64,000 nt of DNA. Origin: Lampris incognitus. Taxonomy: Eukaryota; Chordata; Actinopteri; Lampriformes; Lampridae. Numbering within the stretch: the stretch's first letter is position 1; each line of letters begins with the position of its first letter. Made by a program: the position numbers and the translations under genes. Under the pieces are notes generated by a model. It saw only the letters and a list, made by a program, of their open reading frames with translations, did no database searches and was not told the DNA's origin. The stretch lies in the NCBI RefSeq assembly GCF_029633865.1, contig NC_079217.1, forward strand, positions 33,367,090 through 33,431,089. The letters run 5' to 3'. Shown piece after piece: positions 10,250 to 21,775 of the stretch.

Positions 10250-10840
10250 TTACCGTCTGTACGGCTCTCTCTGTGTGCCCATTGCCCTGTGGGTGGTGAG
10301 GGCTGGATGTGCAGTGCTTGAAGTCAAACTGCCTTGCGAGCTCCTGGAACACCGCACTTGAAAACTGGGGTCCATCCCATTATCATTCACCTCCTCATCT
10401 GGAAAGTCAAACCTGGCGAATACTGTTTTCAGCTTTTGGATAACTTGTGCACTCGTCATTAAGGACAGGTGCAGTATTTCTATAAACCTGGAGTAATAAT
10501 CTGAGATTACCAGGTAGCTGTGGTGTTTGTGCTCACAGAGGTCCATTGCAATTCTCTTCAAGGGTCGCTGCGGAAGTGGTGTAAAGATGAGAGGTTCTTT
10601 TTGTTGTGTTCTACTTTTACCATTGGATTGTGGGATTCCTGGGCTTGATGTAATGTGTTTAAACTCCCACTCTGCTGCGAACTGTTTAAACTCCTCACTC
10701 GCAAACTGTGGTCCATTGTCCAACATAACCTCATCTGGGATTCCATGTCTTACAAACATGGATTTCAGAGCTACAATTACATGTTTGCTTGTTGTCTAGG
10801 GCAGCTTGGCAATTTCCGGATACTTTGAGTGTTAATCTAC
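10250..10840 (-). pseudogene. Gypsy-1 integrase region with two joined cores
   Basis: Reading the minus strand from 10840, one integrase core supplies its second Asp (LDNGPQF) and the conserved PQSNGK. Near 10,610 the sequence then jumps to the start of a second, different core (RIAMDLCEH, then SDYYSRFIEILHL and NDNG). The second core resembles the integrase of Gypsy-4 (LDLCEYNKQN, SDYYTRYLEILH). A single continuous frame of 169 codons (10759 to 10250) spans the junction. No functional integrase can come from this arrangement. Confidence 0.75.
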
Positions 10841-11577
10841 ACACAGTAGCTAATCACCTTGACCAAAATGGAATCCACACCCAGTTTTGCCCATGATCGA
10901 TCTGGAATGTCATGGCACAGCAGTAGTTCTTTCACACTGCTCTTTTTGAAAGTGTTACAGACGCTACACTTCATCACAATGTCCTCAATTTGTTTGGACA
11001 TCCTGGGCCAAAATAATACATCTCTTGCACTCTGTTTGCATTTCACAATCCCTAGATGGGCTTCATTAGTTTTTTTAAGCATTTCTGCTCTGTTTTTCAG
11101 GGGCAACGAGTCTGGAGTGTTTGGAAAAAAAGTACGGCTGAGTTCTTCTCTGAACGTCCAGTATTGCTTTATTTCAGCCGGAACTTGGCTAACCTGCTCT
11201 GGCCAACCCGACTGAACCGCTTTCATCATGAGCTGCAGTTCACCATCCTCTGCTGTTGCAGTTTTGAAATGACTCAGTTTTTCTTCTGAGATTGGAAGGT
11301 GTGCTGATAGAAGATTAACTTCTATTTCCTCTTCAAGTAGTTGTTCAGACTGTTCTTGCAGGTAAGCTCTGCTGAGTGTATCCACAATGTGCAACTCTTT
11401 TCCTGGTTTGTAGGTTACACAAAAGTCAAAAGGCTGCAGTGCCAACAGCATCCTCTGTAGTCTGGGAGGAGCTTTGTGTAGTCCTTTTTTGAACACTGCC
11501 TCAAGTGGCTTATGGTCAGACTCCACGTGTACTTTTTTTCCATACAGATACTGTTTGAATTTTTCACACCCATACAC
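10837..11577 (-). pseudogene. Gypsy-1 RNase H end and integrase zinc finger
   Basis: A 246-residue frame. The N-terminal part carries the RNase H segment VESDHKPLEAVFKK and the connection ending in DTLSRAY. Residues about 165-225 hold the HHCC zinc-binding motif, with HLGIVKCKQSARDVLFWP and CSVCNTF. The frame ends just after the first integrase Asp (LGVDS). An in-frame break then leads into the chimeric core region. Confidence 0.8.
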
Positions 11578-11814
11578 TATGGCTAACAGTTCTTTTTCTA
11601 TCTGCGCATATCTCTTCTGTGTGTTGGTAAGATACCTCGAGCCATAAGCAACGGGTGTCCATCCTGCATTATCACAGCTCCCAATTCTTCAGAGCTTGCA
11701 TCCACTGATAATGTAACATCCTTGTTCACATCATAATACTTGAGAACTGGGGCATTGCTTGTCAGTTTCTTCAGCTGCTCAAAGCTGTGTTACTGCTGTG
11801 CGTCTCAATGCCAC

Positions 11815-12492
11815 TCAACATCCCCCTCCAAGGTTCGGGATGAACTTTGAGAGGTACTCCAACATACCTAGGAACCTCAGCAGTGCAGCTTTGTCCTGTG
11901 GCTGTGGCACAGCAACTACTGCTCTGACTTTTTCTTGGTCTGGCTTCAGGCCTTCAGCACTCAGAATGTGACCAATATATTGTATCTCTGTCATTGCAGT
12001 CTTATACTTGTCTTTGTTGAGCTTGAGATTTATGCTCCTTATTCTGTCCAGAAGCTGTCTCAGCCTTTTGTCAGGTTGTTCCTTGTCAGCACCCCACACT
12101 AGGATGTCGTCAATGACATTCACAGCACCTTCTAGGTCCTCCAGTCTCTGCGCTATGCATTTTTGGAAAATCTCCGGAGACGACAAGACACCAAAAGGAA
12201 GCCGTTTGAATCGGTACTGACCAAATGGTGTGTTGAAGGTACACAACTTAGAACTATCCTCGTCTAGATGTATTTGCCAGAATCCATGGTTTACGTCTAA
12301 TACAGAAAAGACTTTTGCATCTGGCATCTCGGCCACAACCTCCTCTACTGTCCTCAGGGGATAGTGTTCCCTCTTTATGGCTTTGTTGAGGTTTTGGGGG
12401 TCTATGCAGAGCCTTAGGTTTTTTATTTGGCTTGTTGACAGTAACGATGCTATTAACCCAGTCAGTGGGTTCTGTTTGTTTTTCAACCACAC
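11815..12492 (-). pseudogene. Gypsy-1 reverse transcriptase
   Basis: A 225-residue frame with RT landmarks: LRLCIDPQNLNKAIKREHY, FSVLDVNHGFWQIHLD, RFKRLPFGVLSSPEIF, and the catalytic box VIDDILVWG. The catalytic aspartates are preserved. The frame is closed by stops on both sides, so the polyprotein is broken. Confidence 0.85.
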
Positions 12493-12607
12493 TGAGGTTC
12501 TCCATTCTATCTAGTTCACTTTTGATTTTGTCCTTCAGTGCTAAAGGGACTTTTCTTGGTGGGTGAATAACTGGAGTTACTGCCGGATCTATCTGAATGT
12601 GATGCTG

Positions 12608-12946
12608 TCAAAGCACACACCCCAACCCTGTGAACACATCATTGTAATCCTTTAGGATTTCTGTTTCCACTTCATTTTCCACCTTGTAGAGCCTTTTTAT
12701 TTGTCCCATCTGAGCACAGGAATCACCACCTAGGATAGCTGTGAAGTTGGGTTTTATTATCTGGAACTCCAACTCATGCACTTCAGTTTTGTACTCACAT
12801 TTTAGCTTTGCCTTGCCCAATGGCACTACCTTGTGGTGGGAATATGCAACCAACTTGATGCTGGACTCAATTAGTTGTGCATCCTTTTCAGCCACTTGTT
12901 GGTAGGTTGTGAGAGGCAAAACATTGCAATCTGCACCGGTATCCAA
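12608..12946 (-). pseudogene. Gypsy-1 protease
   Basis: A 112-residue frame that starts at the retropepsin active site MDTGADCNVLP and continues through the protease body (AILGGDSCAQMG) into the linker before RT (NDVFTGLG). The Gag-side residues upstream of DTG are missing, so the protease is truncated. Confidence 0.8.
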
Positions 12947-13065
12947 CCTGAATGTGAGGTTTTAGCCATTTACTTTGAGTACTTCAGTCTATTTTTTTCT
13001 GTTTTGTTTCTATGTTAGTTTCTTGTCTTTTCTCTTTTTTCGTATTTTCTTTCCACTTTTCTTCG

Positions 13066-13401
13066 ATACGGGGTGTACTGCGCCACAAGGCGACATCACT
13101 AACCGCTCGGCTAAAGGGTCAGACCCGTTAGCTAGGGACTAATGTGTCTTATTAGTAATTTACAGTCGTCACCCTCCCCGGAAGCGCGCCCTCGCGTTTG
13201 TTCTTCCCGCGCTCCGAAGAGACTTCTGAGGATCTGCACACTTCCGGATCCCACCGCTGCCACCAATGTAACCGGTTATTTTCTTGCCCGGTGCGGGATT
13301 CGATACGGGGTGTACTGCGCCACAAGGCGACATCACTAACCGCTCGGCTAAAGGGTCAGACCTGTTAGCTAGGGACTAATGTGTCTTATTAGTAGTTTAC
13401 A
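13066..13401 (-). mobile_element. TRIM-1, miniature LTR retrotransposon with tRNA-like LTR
   Basis: Read on the minus strand, a 135-bp LTR (13401-13267) begins TGTAAACTAC and ends GGTTACA. It is followed at once by a primer-binding site TTGGTGGCAGCGGTGGGATC (13266-13247). The internal region is only about 102 bp (13266-13165) and ends in the purine-rich GGGGAGGGTGACGAC. The second LTR starts TGTAAATTAC at 13164 and is truncated near 13066 after about 99 bp. The LTR copies differ at very few positions where both are present. There is no coding capacity, so the element would depend on a larger retrotransposon for mobility. Confidence 0.8.
13296..13350 (-). promoter_or_regulatory. tRNA-like Pol III A and B boxes inside TRIM-1 LTR
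   Basis: On the minus strand, an A-box-like TAGCCGAGCGGTTAGTG lies at 13350-13334 and a B-box-like GTATCGAATCC at 13306-13296. The spacing matches that in tRNA genes. Between them the bases resemble a tRNA anticodon arm. This suggests the LTR derives from, or captured, a tRNA gene. Transcription by Pol III is inference. Confidence 0.65.
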
Positions 13402-13805
13402 CTATATTAGCTATCAATAATAGCTATATTAGCTTCAATAATATCAATAATTATCAATAAAAGCAGGGCTTGACTCAGGCTGTGTTCAGCCGGGGAGGGG
13501 AACTGTTGACCCGGACTTGAGATGTTGTCGAGCGGTGGAAAGAACACTTTGAGGAGATCCTGAACCCGACTAAAACGTCCTCAGTGGAGGAGGTAGAGTC
13601 TGAAGTCTCAGGGGAAGCCCCACCCATATCCCTGGCAGAGGTATCTGAGGTAGATAAAAAGCTCCTCAGTGGCAAGGCGCCGGGTGTGGGTGAGATTCGC
13701 CCTGAGATGCGGAAGGCTCTGGACATTGTTGGGCTGTCTTGGTTGACACGCCTCTTCAGTGTCGCGTGGAGGTCGGGGACAGTACATGTGGAGTGACAGA
13801 CTGGG

Positions 13806-14270
13806 GTGGTGGTTCCCATATTCAGAAAAGTGGACCGGAGGGTATGCTCCAATTATCGGGACATCACATTGCTCAGCCTCCCTGGGAAAGTCTATTCTAG
13901 GGTGCTCGAAAGGAGGCTCCGACCAGTTGTCGAACCTCAGATCCAGGAGGAACAATGCGGATTCCGTCCTGGCCGTGGAACAATGGACCAACTCTTTACC
14001 CTTGCGGAAGTGCTGAGGGGGGCATGGGAGTTTGACCAGCCAGTCTACATGGGTTTTGTGGACTTTGAGAAGGGTTATGACAGTGTACCCCGGGGCACTC
14101 TGTGGGGAGTACTGCGGGAGTATGGGGTACCGGGGCAGTTGCTACAAGCCATCCGGTCCCTGTATAACCAAAGTAAGAGCTGTGTCCGCATTCTTGGCAC
14201 AAAGTCAAACACGTTTTGGTGGGTGTCGGACTCCGCCAAGGTTGTCTGTTGTCTCCGATTCTGTTTATGA
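13806..14270 (+). pseudogene. LINE reverse transcriptase, central part
   Basis: A 154-residue frame with the RT fingers/palm landmarks SNYRDITLLSLPGKVYSRV, EEQCGFRPGRGT and FVDFEKGYDSVPRG. The last residues after about 14,215 are out of frame, because the expected RQGCPLSP motif is read in another frame. A preceding piece of the same gene lies at about 13,530-13,800 in a different frame. Confidence 0.8.
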
Positions 14271-14365
14271 TATTCATGGACAGGATCTAAAGGCGCAGCC
14301 AAGGTGAGGAGTGTGTCCATTTTAGGAAACTCTGCTGAATTGCATCTCTGCTCTTCGCAGATGAT

Positions 14366-15166
14366 GTGGTTTTGTTGGCTTCATCAAAACGCGACCTCCG
14401 GCGCGCACTGGGGCGGTTTGCAGCTGAGTGTGAAATGGCCGGGATGAGAGTCAGCACCTCCAAATCTGGGGCCATGGTTCTCTACCGGAAAATGGTGGTT
14501 TGCTCCCTCCGGGTTGGGGATGAATTGCTGCCCCAAGTGAAGGAGTTCAAGTATCTCGGGGTCTTGTTCACGAGTGAGAGTAGGATGAAGCGGGAGATTG
14601 ACAGGCGGATTGGTGCAGCATCAGCAGTAATGCGGATGTTGTACCAGACCGTTGTGGTGAAGAAGGAGCTGAGCCGGAAGGCAAAGCTCTCAATTTACCA
14701 GTCAATCTTCGTACCAATCCTCACCTATGGTCATGAGCTTTGGGTAGTGACCGAAAGGGTGAGATCGCGGATACAAGCGGCTGAAATGAATTTCCTCCAT
14801 AGGGTATCTGGGCTCAGCCTTAGAGATAGGGTGAGGAGCTCGGAAACCCGGAGGGAGCTTGGAATAGAACCGCTGCTCCTTCGCATCGAAAGGAGCCAAT
14901 TGAGATGGTTCGGGCATCTGATTAGGATGCTTCCTGGGTACCTTCCTTTGGAGGTTTACCGGGCACGGCCAACTGGGAGGAGACCCCGGGGTAGACCCAG
15001 AACTCACTGGAGGGACTACATGTCCAATCTGGAATGGGAACGCCTTGGGATCCCCCAGGAGGAGCTGGAGGGCGTTGCTGGGGAGAGGGACATCTGGAGT
15101 GTCCTACTTAGCTTGCTGCCACCGCGACCCGACCCCGGAAAAGCGGCTGAAGATGAGATGCGATGA
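14366..15166 (+). pseudogene. LINE reverse transcriptase, C-terminal part
   Basis: A 266-residue frame beginning just after the FADD catalytic box. The box is present at about 14,350-14,365 (LFADDVVLLASS spans the frame start). The domain continues through KEFKYLGVLFTS, SIFVPILTYGHELW and the C-terminal RRPRGRPRTHWRDY motif. It is interrupted only at its upstream side. Confidence 0.82.
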
Positions 15167-15319
15167 GATAATAGCTAGTCGCAAGCTTAGCTTGGAGCAG
15201 ACAGGCATTTTTGTTGATTTTTGATGCTGGCCATGGGGGTCTGCTACACTGCGAAATCCATTGCCGACATTAAGCTTCTTGCGTTCTGGGTTTCGGGAAG
15301 GGAAAGAAAAATACACCCC

Positions 15320-15721
15320 GGGTCCGCGGTGGCGTAGCGGTCTAAGCATCGGCTTGGTGTCGATGCAGTTGCCCACTGGGGACTGGAGTTCGCGCCCCGG
15401 TCTCGTCAGATCCGACTATGGCCGGACTCGACGAAGCAGCAATCATTGGCAACGCTGTCTTCGGGAGGGGGGCGGAGTCGGCTTGTGTTCGTCGTGTGAA
15501 TGCGTCTCTCTGTGTGTCGGAAAAACAGTGGTTCGGCTTGGATTCGCCTTGTCACGAAAGTGGGGAGGCGCTTTCCTTCGAGACTGCCGGCCGGAGAGAT
15601 GCAGTTGGCGAACGCATGCAATACGAGGGTGGGTGTTTGAATTAAAATAGGGATCAATTGGCCACTAAATTGGGAGAAAAAAGGGAAAAATCAGAAATAA
15701 ATTAAAAAAAAAAAAAAAAAA
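15320..15721 (+). mobile_element. SINE-1, tRNA-headed SINE with poly(A)
   Basis: A complete SINE flanked by a 13-bp target duplication AAAAATACACCCC (15307-15319 and 15722-15734). The 5' head has tRNA-like boxes: A box GTGGCGTAGCGGTCTAAG (about 15328-15345) and B box GAGTTCGCGCC. The tail has AATTGGCCACTAAATTGGGA and ends in a run of A. The same tail type is found in SINE-2 in the host gene intron. Confidence 0.88.
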
Positions 15722-15734
15722 AAAAATACACCCC

Positions 15735-16146
15735 CTCCAACCTTTTCTGGTATCTAGTATCTGATTTGCAGATCCCATTGGCACACTGTTTTAGCATTTT
15801 TCTGTTTGTTTGAGAGCTTGACGGGCCTCCCTCACATAAAAACCGTTGCTAAGGTAGGATTGGACAAGCACCGTTCTGGGGCTGTACTTTGCAAAAGGTC
15901 AATTACAAATAAATCATGACAATCGACAAATACCCCCCCCCCCAATTGGACTGTTAGCGATCACGTATTTTTGAAATTTTTATACGTTGCACATCTCCCT
16001 TCCCTATTGGACAATGTGTACGTGATGTGCATGACGAGGCAGTAGATGATATGTCCTTCCTCGAGTAGTTTTATTGACAGCTGATGATTGCTTATAGCAT
16101 GAAACAGGCTTGTACTCTCTCAGTGAGAATTTACTTGACTAACTGG

Positions 16147-16149
<3 letters not shown>
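15735..16149. other. Non-coding, unassigned
   Basis: No gene or recognisable repeat except a C run at about 15,940-15,951. Confidence 0.4.
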
Positions 16150-17697
<1,548 letters not shown>

Positions 17698-17780
17698 ATA
17701 CTTGTCCTGTATGGCATTGATTTTTTTTCTTGGTCAGGTTGGACACCTTGTGCAGAGAGCCTGTCTCTGAGGAAAACAAT

Positions 17781-18271
17781 TTATTGTGCTCCAAACGGGC
17801 ATTTGCCCTTGTTGAGTTTTAATTCATATTTTGGTACCCGCTCCAGCACTTTTTTCAGTCTTTCATTGTGTTCATGAAGTGTGGAGCCCCAGTCGATGTT
17901 GTTGTCCACATAGACTCTGACACCTTCCAGCCTCTCGATGATATGCGCCATTGCTCTGTGAAATATTTCTGATGCGAAATTATTCCAAAGGGCAGCCTGA
18001 GGAAACAATATCTGCCAAAATGTGTATTAAAAGTACAGTATTTGGCGCTGCATTCATCCAATTTCAACCGCCAGAAGCCTTGTGGCACATAGAGCTTTGT
18101 GAAGAATCTGGCATCGGCAATCTCACTGGTGATTTCTTCACGCTTGGGTATCTGGTAGTGTTCACGCTTGATGTTTTCATTTAGATCTTTCGGGTCCATA
18201 CATGTTCTGAGGTCACCATTCTTTTTCTTTGCGCACATCATGGAGTTGACCCATGGAACTTGGTGTTGCAT
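17781..18271 (-). pseudogene. Gypsy-2 reverse transcriptase, N-terminal part
   Basis: Two overlapping frames cover RT motifs 1-5: LRTCMDPKDLNENIKREHY, FGRYCFLRLPFGI and VYVDNNIDWG. The catalytic YxDD box reads YVDN, so the second catalytic Asp is lost. A frameshift separates the upstream and downstream halves near 17,990. The reading stops at about 17,765 with KLNKGKCPFGAQ. Confidence 0.8.
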
Positions 18272-18656
18272 TTTCTTTCAGCTGGATTTTGTATGTGAAT
18301 GGCAATACACCAAAACCTTTGAAAACATCTGCAAAGTTCTGTATAATGGAGTCAACAGAGATACTTGGTGTGCTCAAGGCTGTGTTGATGCAGTACACTC
18401 TTCTCACCAGCCCCAAATCTTCACAGGTTTTATCACCCAGTAGTGACTCAAGTCTTTCAGCAACAACAGAGAAGAGTAGGTGGTGTGTTTTATTTTTCAC
18501 CATTACTTTCAGCTTGCATGTGCCTAAACACTCGATTCTCTGTCCATTGTAGTCTTTCAGTTTAGGTGCTTTTCTCTGTATTTTGGGCCTATCTTTCATT
18601 TCTTTTATGTCAGACATGCTGATCAGGTTTGCTTTTGCACCAGTGTCCAGTTTCAT
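18213..18656 (-). pseudogene. Gypsy-2 protease and linker
   Basis: A 147-residue frame with the retropepsin site KLDTGAKANLIS and the protease body (LLGDKTCEDLGLVRRVY). It ends in the RT-proximal linker (NFADVFKGFG). The upstream frame is closed by a stop at about 18,660. Confidence 0.8.
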
Positions 18657-18746
18657 TGTGACTTAAGTCCCGTTTATCTGCAGATGTGCTATCCATTTAT
18701 CTTCTCTCACAGCATTAATTTCTTTCTCAGACTCATTTTCAGTTCA

Positions 18747-18894
18747 CTATGCCAACAAAAAAAATGTCTCACTTAGATCAGTGTCATCCACAATATTTAC
18801 AGATTTTCCTTTATTCCCCTCTTTTCTTTTTGAGAAGCACTGTTTAGCAAACTGATTCTTGCCCTGGCAGTTACAGCATTGTTTACCAAAGGCT
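18747..18894 (-). pseudogene. Gypsy-2 gag second zinc knuckle
   Basis: Minus-strand reading gives PAFGKQCCNCQGKNQFAKQC, a CCHC-like knuckle with Gln in place of the usual His. It continues the first knuckle, which now sits 1.27 kb away at 20169-20240, on the other side of Academ-2. Confidence 0.78.
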
Positions 18895-18897
18895 GGA

Positions 18898-20168
18898 TAG
18901 CGCGGCAGATAAGTGACTGAGGTGTGCACATCTGGATAAAAGCATGAAAATGGGTACATGGGGGTTTTAGAGTATGCTGATTTCAAAAATAGCGAGAACC
19001 ATGACATCGCTCCAACGGTTCCCGCCCAAAATCAATAATTCAAAACGGCCATCATAAAACACGTTTTTGCAAATAAATCAGCCATAAATACTGTGATTGC
19101 TACAATTAAAAAGACTATACCTAGATTTTCTGGGTTAACAAATGCAATAAAACACATGTTGAATCGGTTAAGGTACATCTTCATGCCAAAAATGAAAATA
19201 AAAAATCAAATCCTGGCCAAATACCAGTGTCAGTCCTGGCCAAATACCTGTGCTCACTGTAGATCAGCCTTTATATGCTTTAGCAAAGAGAATTCAGTGG
19301 AAATGGCCAGACAAGTATGGGGAAAAAAACAATATGTTGTACTAATGAGGGGACTCCATATCGAAATGGCCATGTTAAATGTCCTTGGTGACTGGCTCAG
19401 TGGCAGTGGTTGGACCTATGTGATGACCTCAGCCAATGTCACAACTGAAGGGCGTGCAGAGGATCTCCAGAGAGGTTCGCATACATCCAGAGGTCAGTGG
19501 GCACATCAAGCATCAGCCACAGCCCTGTACATTCTTATCCATAGGGCATATGCTGAGTATCAAGACAACACACCAGATGATGAACGTCTACCCTTTGATG
19601 ACTGGTGTAAGCTGATGGCTTCAGAGCATCCTCAATTCGATTACTGGTACAGAGTTTGGCTGTTGGAACTCCTGTACTTGCAGTTCCTCAGATCACAGCG
19701 TGAACAGATATACCATGACTATGCGGAGTCACTCCTAAAGATAATCCCATGGATGTTCGCCCTTGACCACTATCTCTATGCTCGCTGGATGACAGTTCAG
19801 TGATAGACTTACTTGCTCTTGAGGTCAACTGTTCTACCACATATGCTGAGTTCCTCCACAATGGAAACATTGTGACGCAAAATTTGAGATTTGAGATACG
19901 TCTTATTGCATTTGTTGACCCAAAAACCTGAGTATATGCTTTGTAATCATAGCAATCGCAGTATTCATAACTAATTTATTGGCGAAAACGTGTTTTATGG
20001 CGGCCATCTTGAATGTTTAATTATCGGCGGGAACCGTTGGAGTGACGTCGTGGTTCCCGCTATATTTTTTTTAAATCAGCATACTTTAAAACCTCCATGT
20101 ACCAATTTTCATGCTTTTATCCAGATGTGCACGCTTTGAGTAAAAAATATTCCATATCTGCTTCGCTA
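18898..20168 (+). mobile_element. Academ-2, internally deleted Academ-type element
   Basis: A 1,271-bp element with long inverted repeats (about 18898-19160 and 19898-20168), ends TAGCG...CGCTA, and a 3-bp GGA target duplication (18895-18897 and 20169-20171). Its ends share the TAG start with Academ-1. Between the repeats lies a short piece of transposase. It inserted into Gypsy-2 gag between the two zinc knuckles. Confidence 0.82.
19340..19803 (+). pseudogene. Academ-2 transposase fragment
   Basis: About 150 residues in frame (within a frame opening at 19093). They include MRGLHIEMAMLNVLGDWL, RGSHTSRGQWAHQASATAL and IPWMFALDHYLYARWM. These match the order LGVFH..., YNRAVRLHKL and IPWCFAYDRMNYARYL in Academ-1, so the families are homologous though clearly different. 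Everything from there to the nuclease-like and Cys8 regions is deleted. Confidence 0.78.
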
Positions 20169-20434
20169 GGACACTGTCTTGGCTTGTGCTTTGAAGCGCA
20201 GCGTTTGCAGCTGAACATCCCGTTGTCTGCCCGCTGCGCAGACCGGGTCTGTGCGCGTCTTCTTCCTGGGCTTGAGACCGCACCAACAGCCACGCAGTCA
20301 CTCACGGTCACTGTGCCCGCCGCCATCTCGCTGAACTTCCTCACATGCATTTGGGACAGCTCACTCGCCTGGCAGCTCTTAATAGCTCATTCTGGCGATA
20401 GCTCCATTTCCCTCAGTAGCCTTTCTCAGACCTT
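20169..20434 (-). pseudogene. Gypsy-2 gag segment with first zinc knuckle
   Basis: On the minus strand the frame includes SCKRCASKHKPRQCP, the first of two nucleocapsid knuckles, preceded by Ser/Arg-rich gag sequence. It is cut on one side by Academ-2 at 20168 and on the other by the Gypsy-3 LTR at 20435. Confidence 0.78.
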
Positions 20435-20627
20435 TGTAATATGTGCTAGTAATATTTGATTTGCTAATGTCCCTTACGGCTTTCCGTAGCACCACAACAA
20501 AGTCACGTGATGTACGTAACAACGTCAGTCGGAATCCGGTCGGTGAATAAACACCCAGCACGAGAGAAGTCGTCCTTGCTTTATTAATGTTATAAGTTAA
20601 CATAGCCAGAGGGCACAGATCATTACA
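20435..20627 (+). repeat. Gypsy-3 5' LTR
   Basis: 193 bp, TGTAATATGTGC... to ...AGATCATTACA. It precedes the tRNA primer site directly. An AATAAA word occurs in the middle (about 20546-20551), which may act as polyadenylation signal in the 3' copy. Confidence 0.93.
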
Positions 20628-20659
20628 TGGTGTCAGAGTAGCGGAGTTTAAATACCCAA

Positions 20660-21775
20660 TATGGATTCGTACGGCGTTCCAGCTCCACGGATGGACTGGG
20701 AATCGGCGAACTTACCTGAAGCATGGAGACGATTTCGACAAACAACGGAGCTAATGTTCAAGGGCCCCCCCTTCGCGGGAAGAACGAAGAGGAAAAATGC
20801 AGCTACCTCCTGCTCTGGATAGGGGAAAAAGGGCGCGATGTGCACAACACTTGGACACTCAGCGGAGAACAAGCCAAGAAGCTAGAAACGTACTACGATA
20901 AGTACACTGAGTACATCACCCCCAAAGCAAACCCGATTTATGCCAGATATAAATTTCATGAAAAGATGCAGGGAGAGAGTGAATCCTTCGAACAATTTGT
21001 AACTGAGCTAAAGCTCCTAGTCAAAGACTGTGGCTACCCAAATGCCGACGAGATGGTCAGGGACCGCATCGTGTTTGCCACCAACTCACCCAGAGTGAGA
21101 GAAAAGCTACTTAGCCAGGGAGCTGAGCTAACGCTAGAAAAAGCCATAGATGTAGCCCGCTCACACGAGCTAGCAAAGCAACAGCTAAAGTTTAAGGGCC
21201 AGGGCAGCACACATGAAACGGTGCACGCAATAGGCAGAAAGACTTACAAACCGAACGCACCCAAAGCAGCTAACGCTAACTTCAGACAAAGGGAGGGTAA
21301 CGTTAGCACCGCCGCCAGGGCGTGTAGCTATTGTGGAGGGCTACACGGCGCTAAAGCCACTTGCCCAGCTAAGGGTAAACAATGCATTAAATGCAAGAAG
21401 CTCAATCATTTTGCTAAAGTATGCAAGTCTAGCTCCCAGGGACAGACAAAGTACTACCGCGGCACAGTACATGCCGTCGGAGAGAACCCAGAAGAGTACA
21501 CCACTGACAGAGAGCAGGAAGAACTGTACTTCGACAACATTACAGTGGAGAGCACCGCTGTGGGAGAACAGACAGAGCTGTACATAGACTGCATCTCAAT
21601 AGAGAACAACGGAAAAAGCAACGAGCAGGCTTACGTAGAGGTTGGAATTGGCACACCTCCACAGAAGGTAAAGTTTAAACTAGACACGGGCACAGGCCAA
21701 TACTATTCCCACCAACCTGTTCCAGGCGCTGTTCAAAAATGTGACACTGAAACCAGCAATACACAGACTCACTGA
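20660..21775 (+). pseudogene. Gypsy-3 gag and start of protease
   Basis: Translation most likely starts at ATG 20660 (MDSYGVPAP). The frame then shifts by one at a C7 run (20763-20769), and the long frame to 21775 carries the rest. The capsid region has the CSYLLLWIGEKG and RYKFHEKMQGESESFEQFV pattern. Two zinc knuckles follow: CSYCGGLHGAKATC and CIKCKKLNHFAKVC. The retropepsin motif LDTG appears at about 21,680, after which a one-base shift moves the protease into the pol frame. Product is a structural polyprotein, now broken. Confidence 0.85.

Larger units (their letters stand above)
9641..12958 (-). mobile_element. Gypsy-1, degraded Ty3/Gypsy retrotransposon fragment
   Basis: Read on the minus strand, the order is protease, reverse transcriptase, RNase H, integrase zinc finger, integrase core and integrase tail, which is the Gypsy order. 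Gag and both LTRs are missing or unrecognisable, and several frames are broken. Internal anomaly: two different integrase cores occur in tandem (see findings). The protease end meets pyrimidine-rich sequence at about 12,960 where homology stops. Confidence 0.88.
13447..15167 (+). mobile_element. 5'-truncated LINE (Rex/L2-CR1-like)
   Basis: Non-LTR retrotransposon 3' half. It covers the reverse transcriptase and the C-terminal domain of a family very abundant in teleosts, but has no endonuclease domain. The clade is my recollection (Rex1/L2/CR1 side) and is not proven. The frame is broken near 13,800 and 14,230-14,360. The tail ends with a GATGAGAT-type repeat at about 15,150. Confidence 0.85.

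Noticed and set aside
13267..13401. Genuine tRNA gene
   Set aside because: A and B boxes are present but the acceptor stem cannot pair convincingly, and the unit is duplicated as an LTR with an adjacent primer site.
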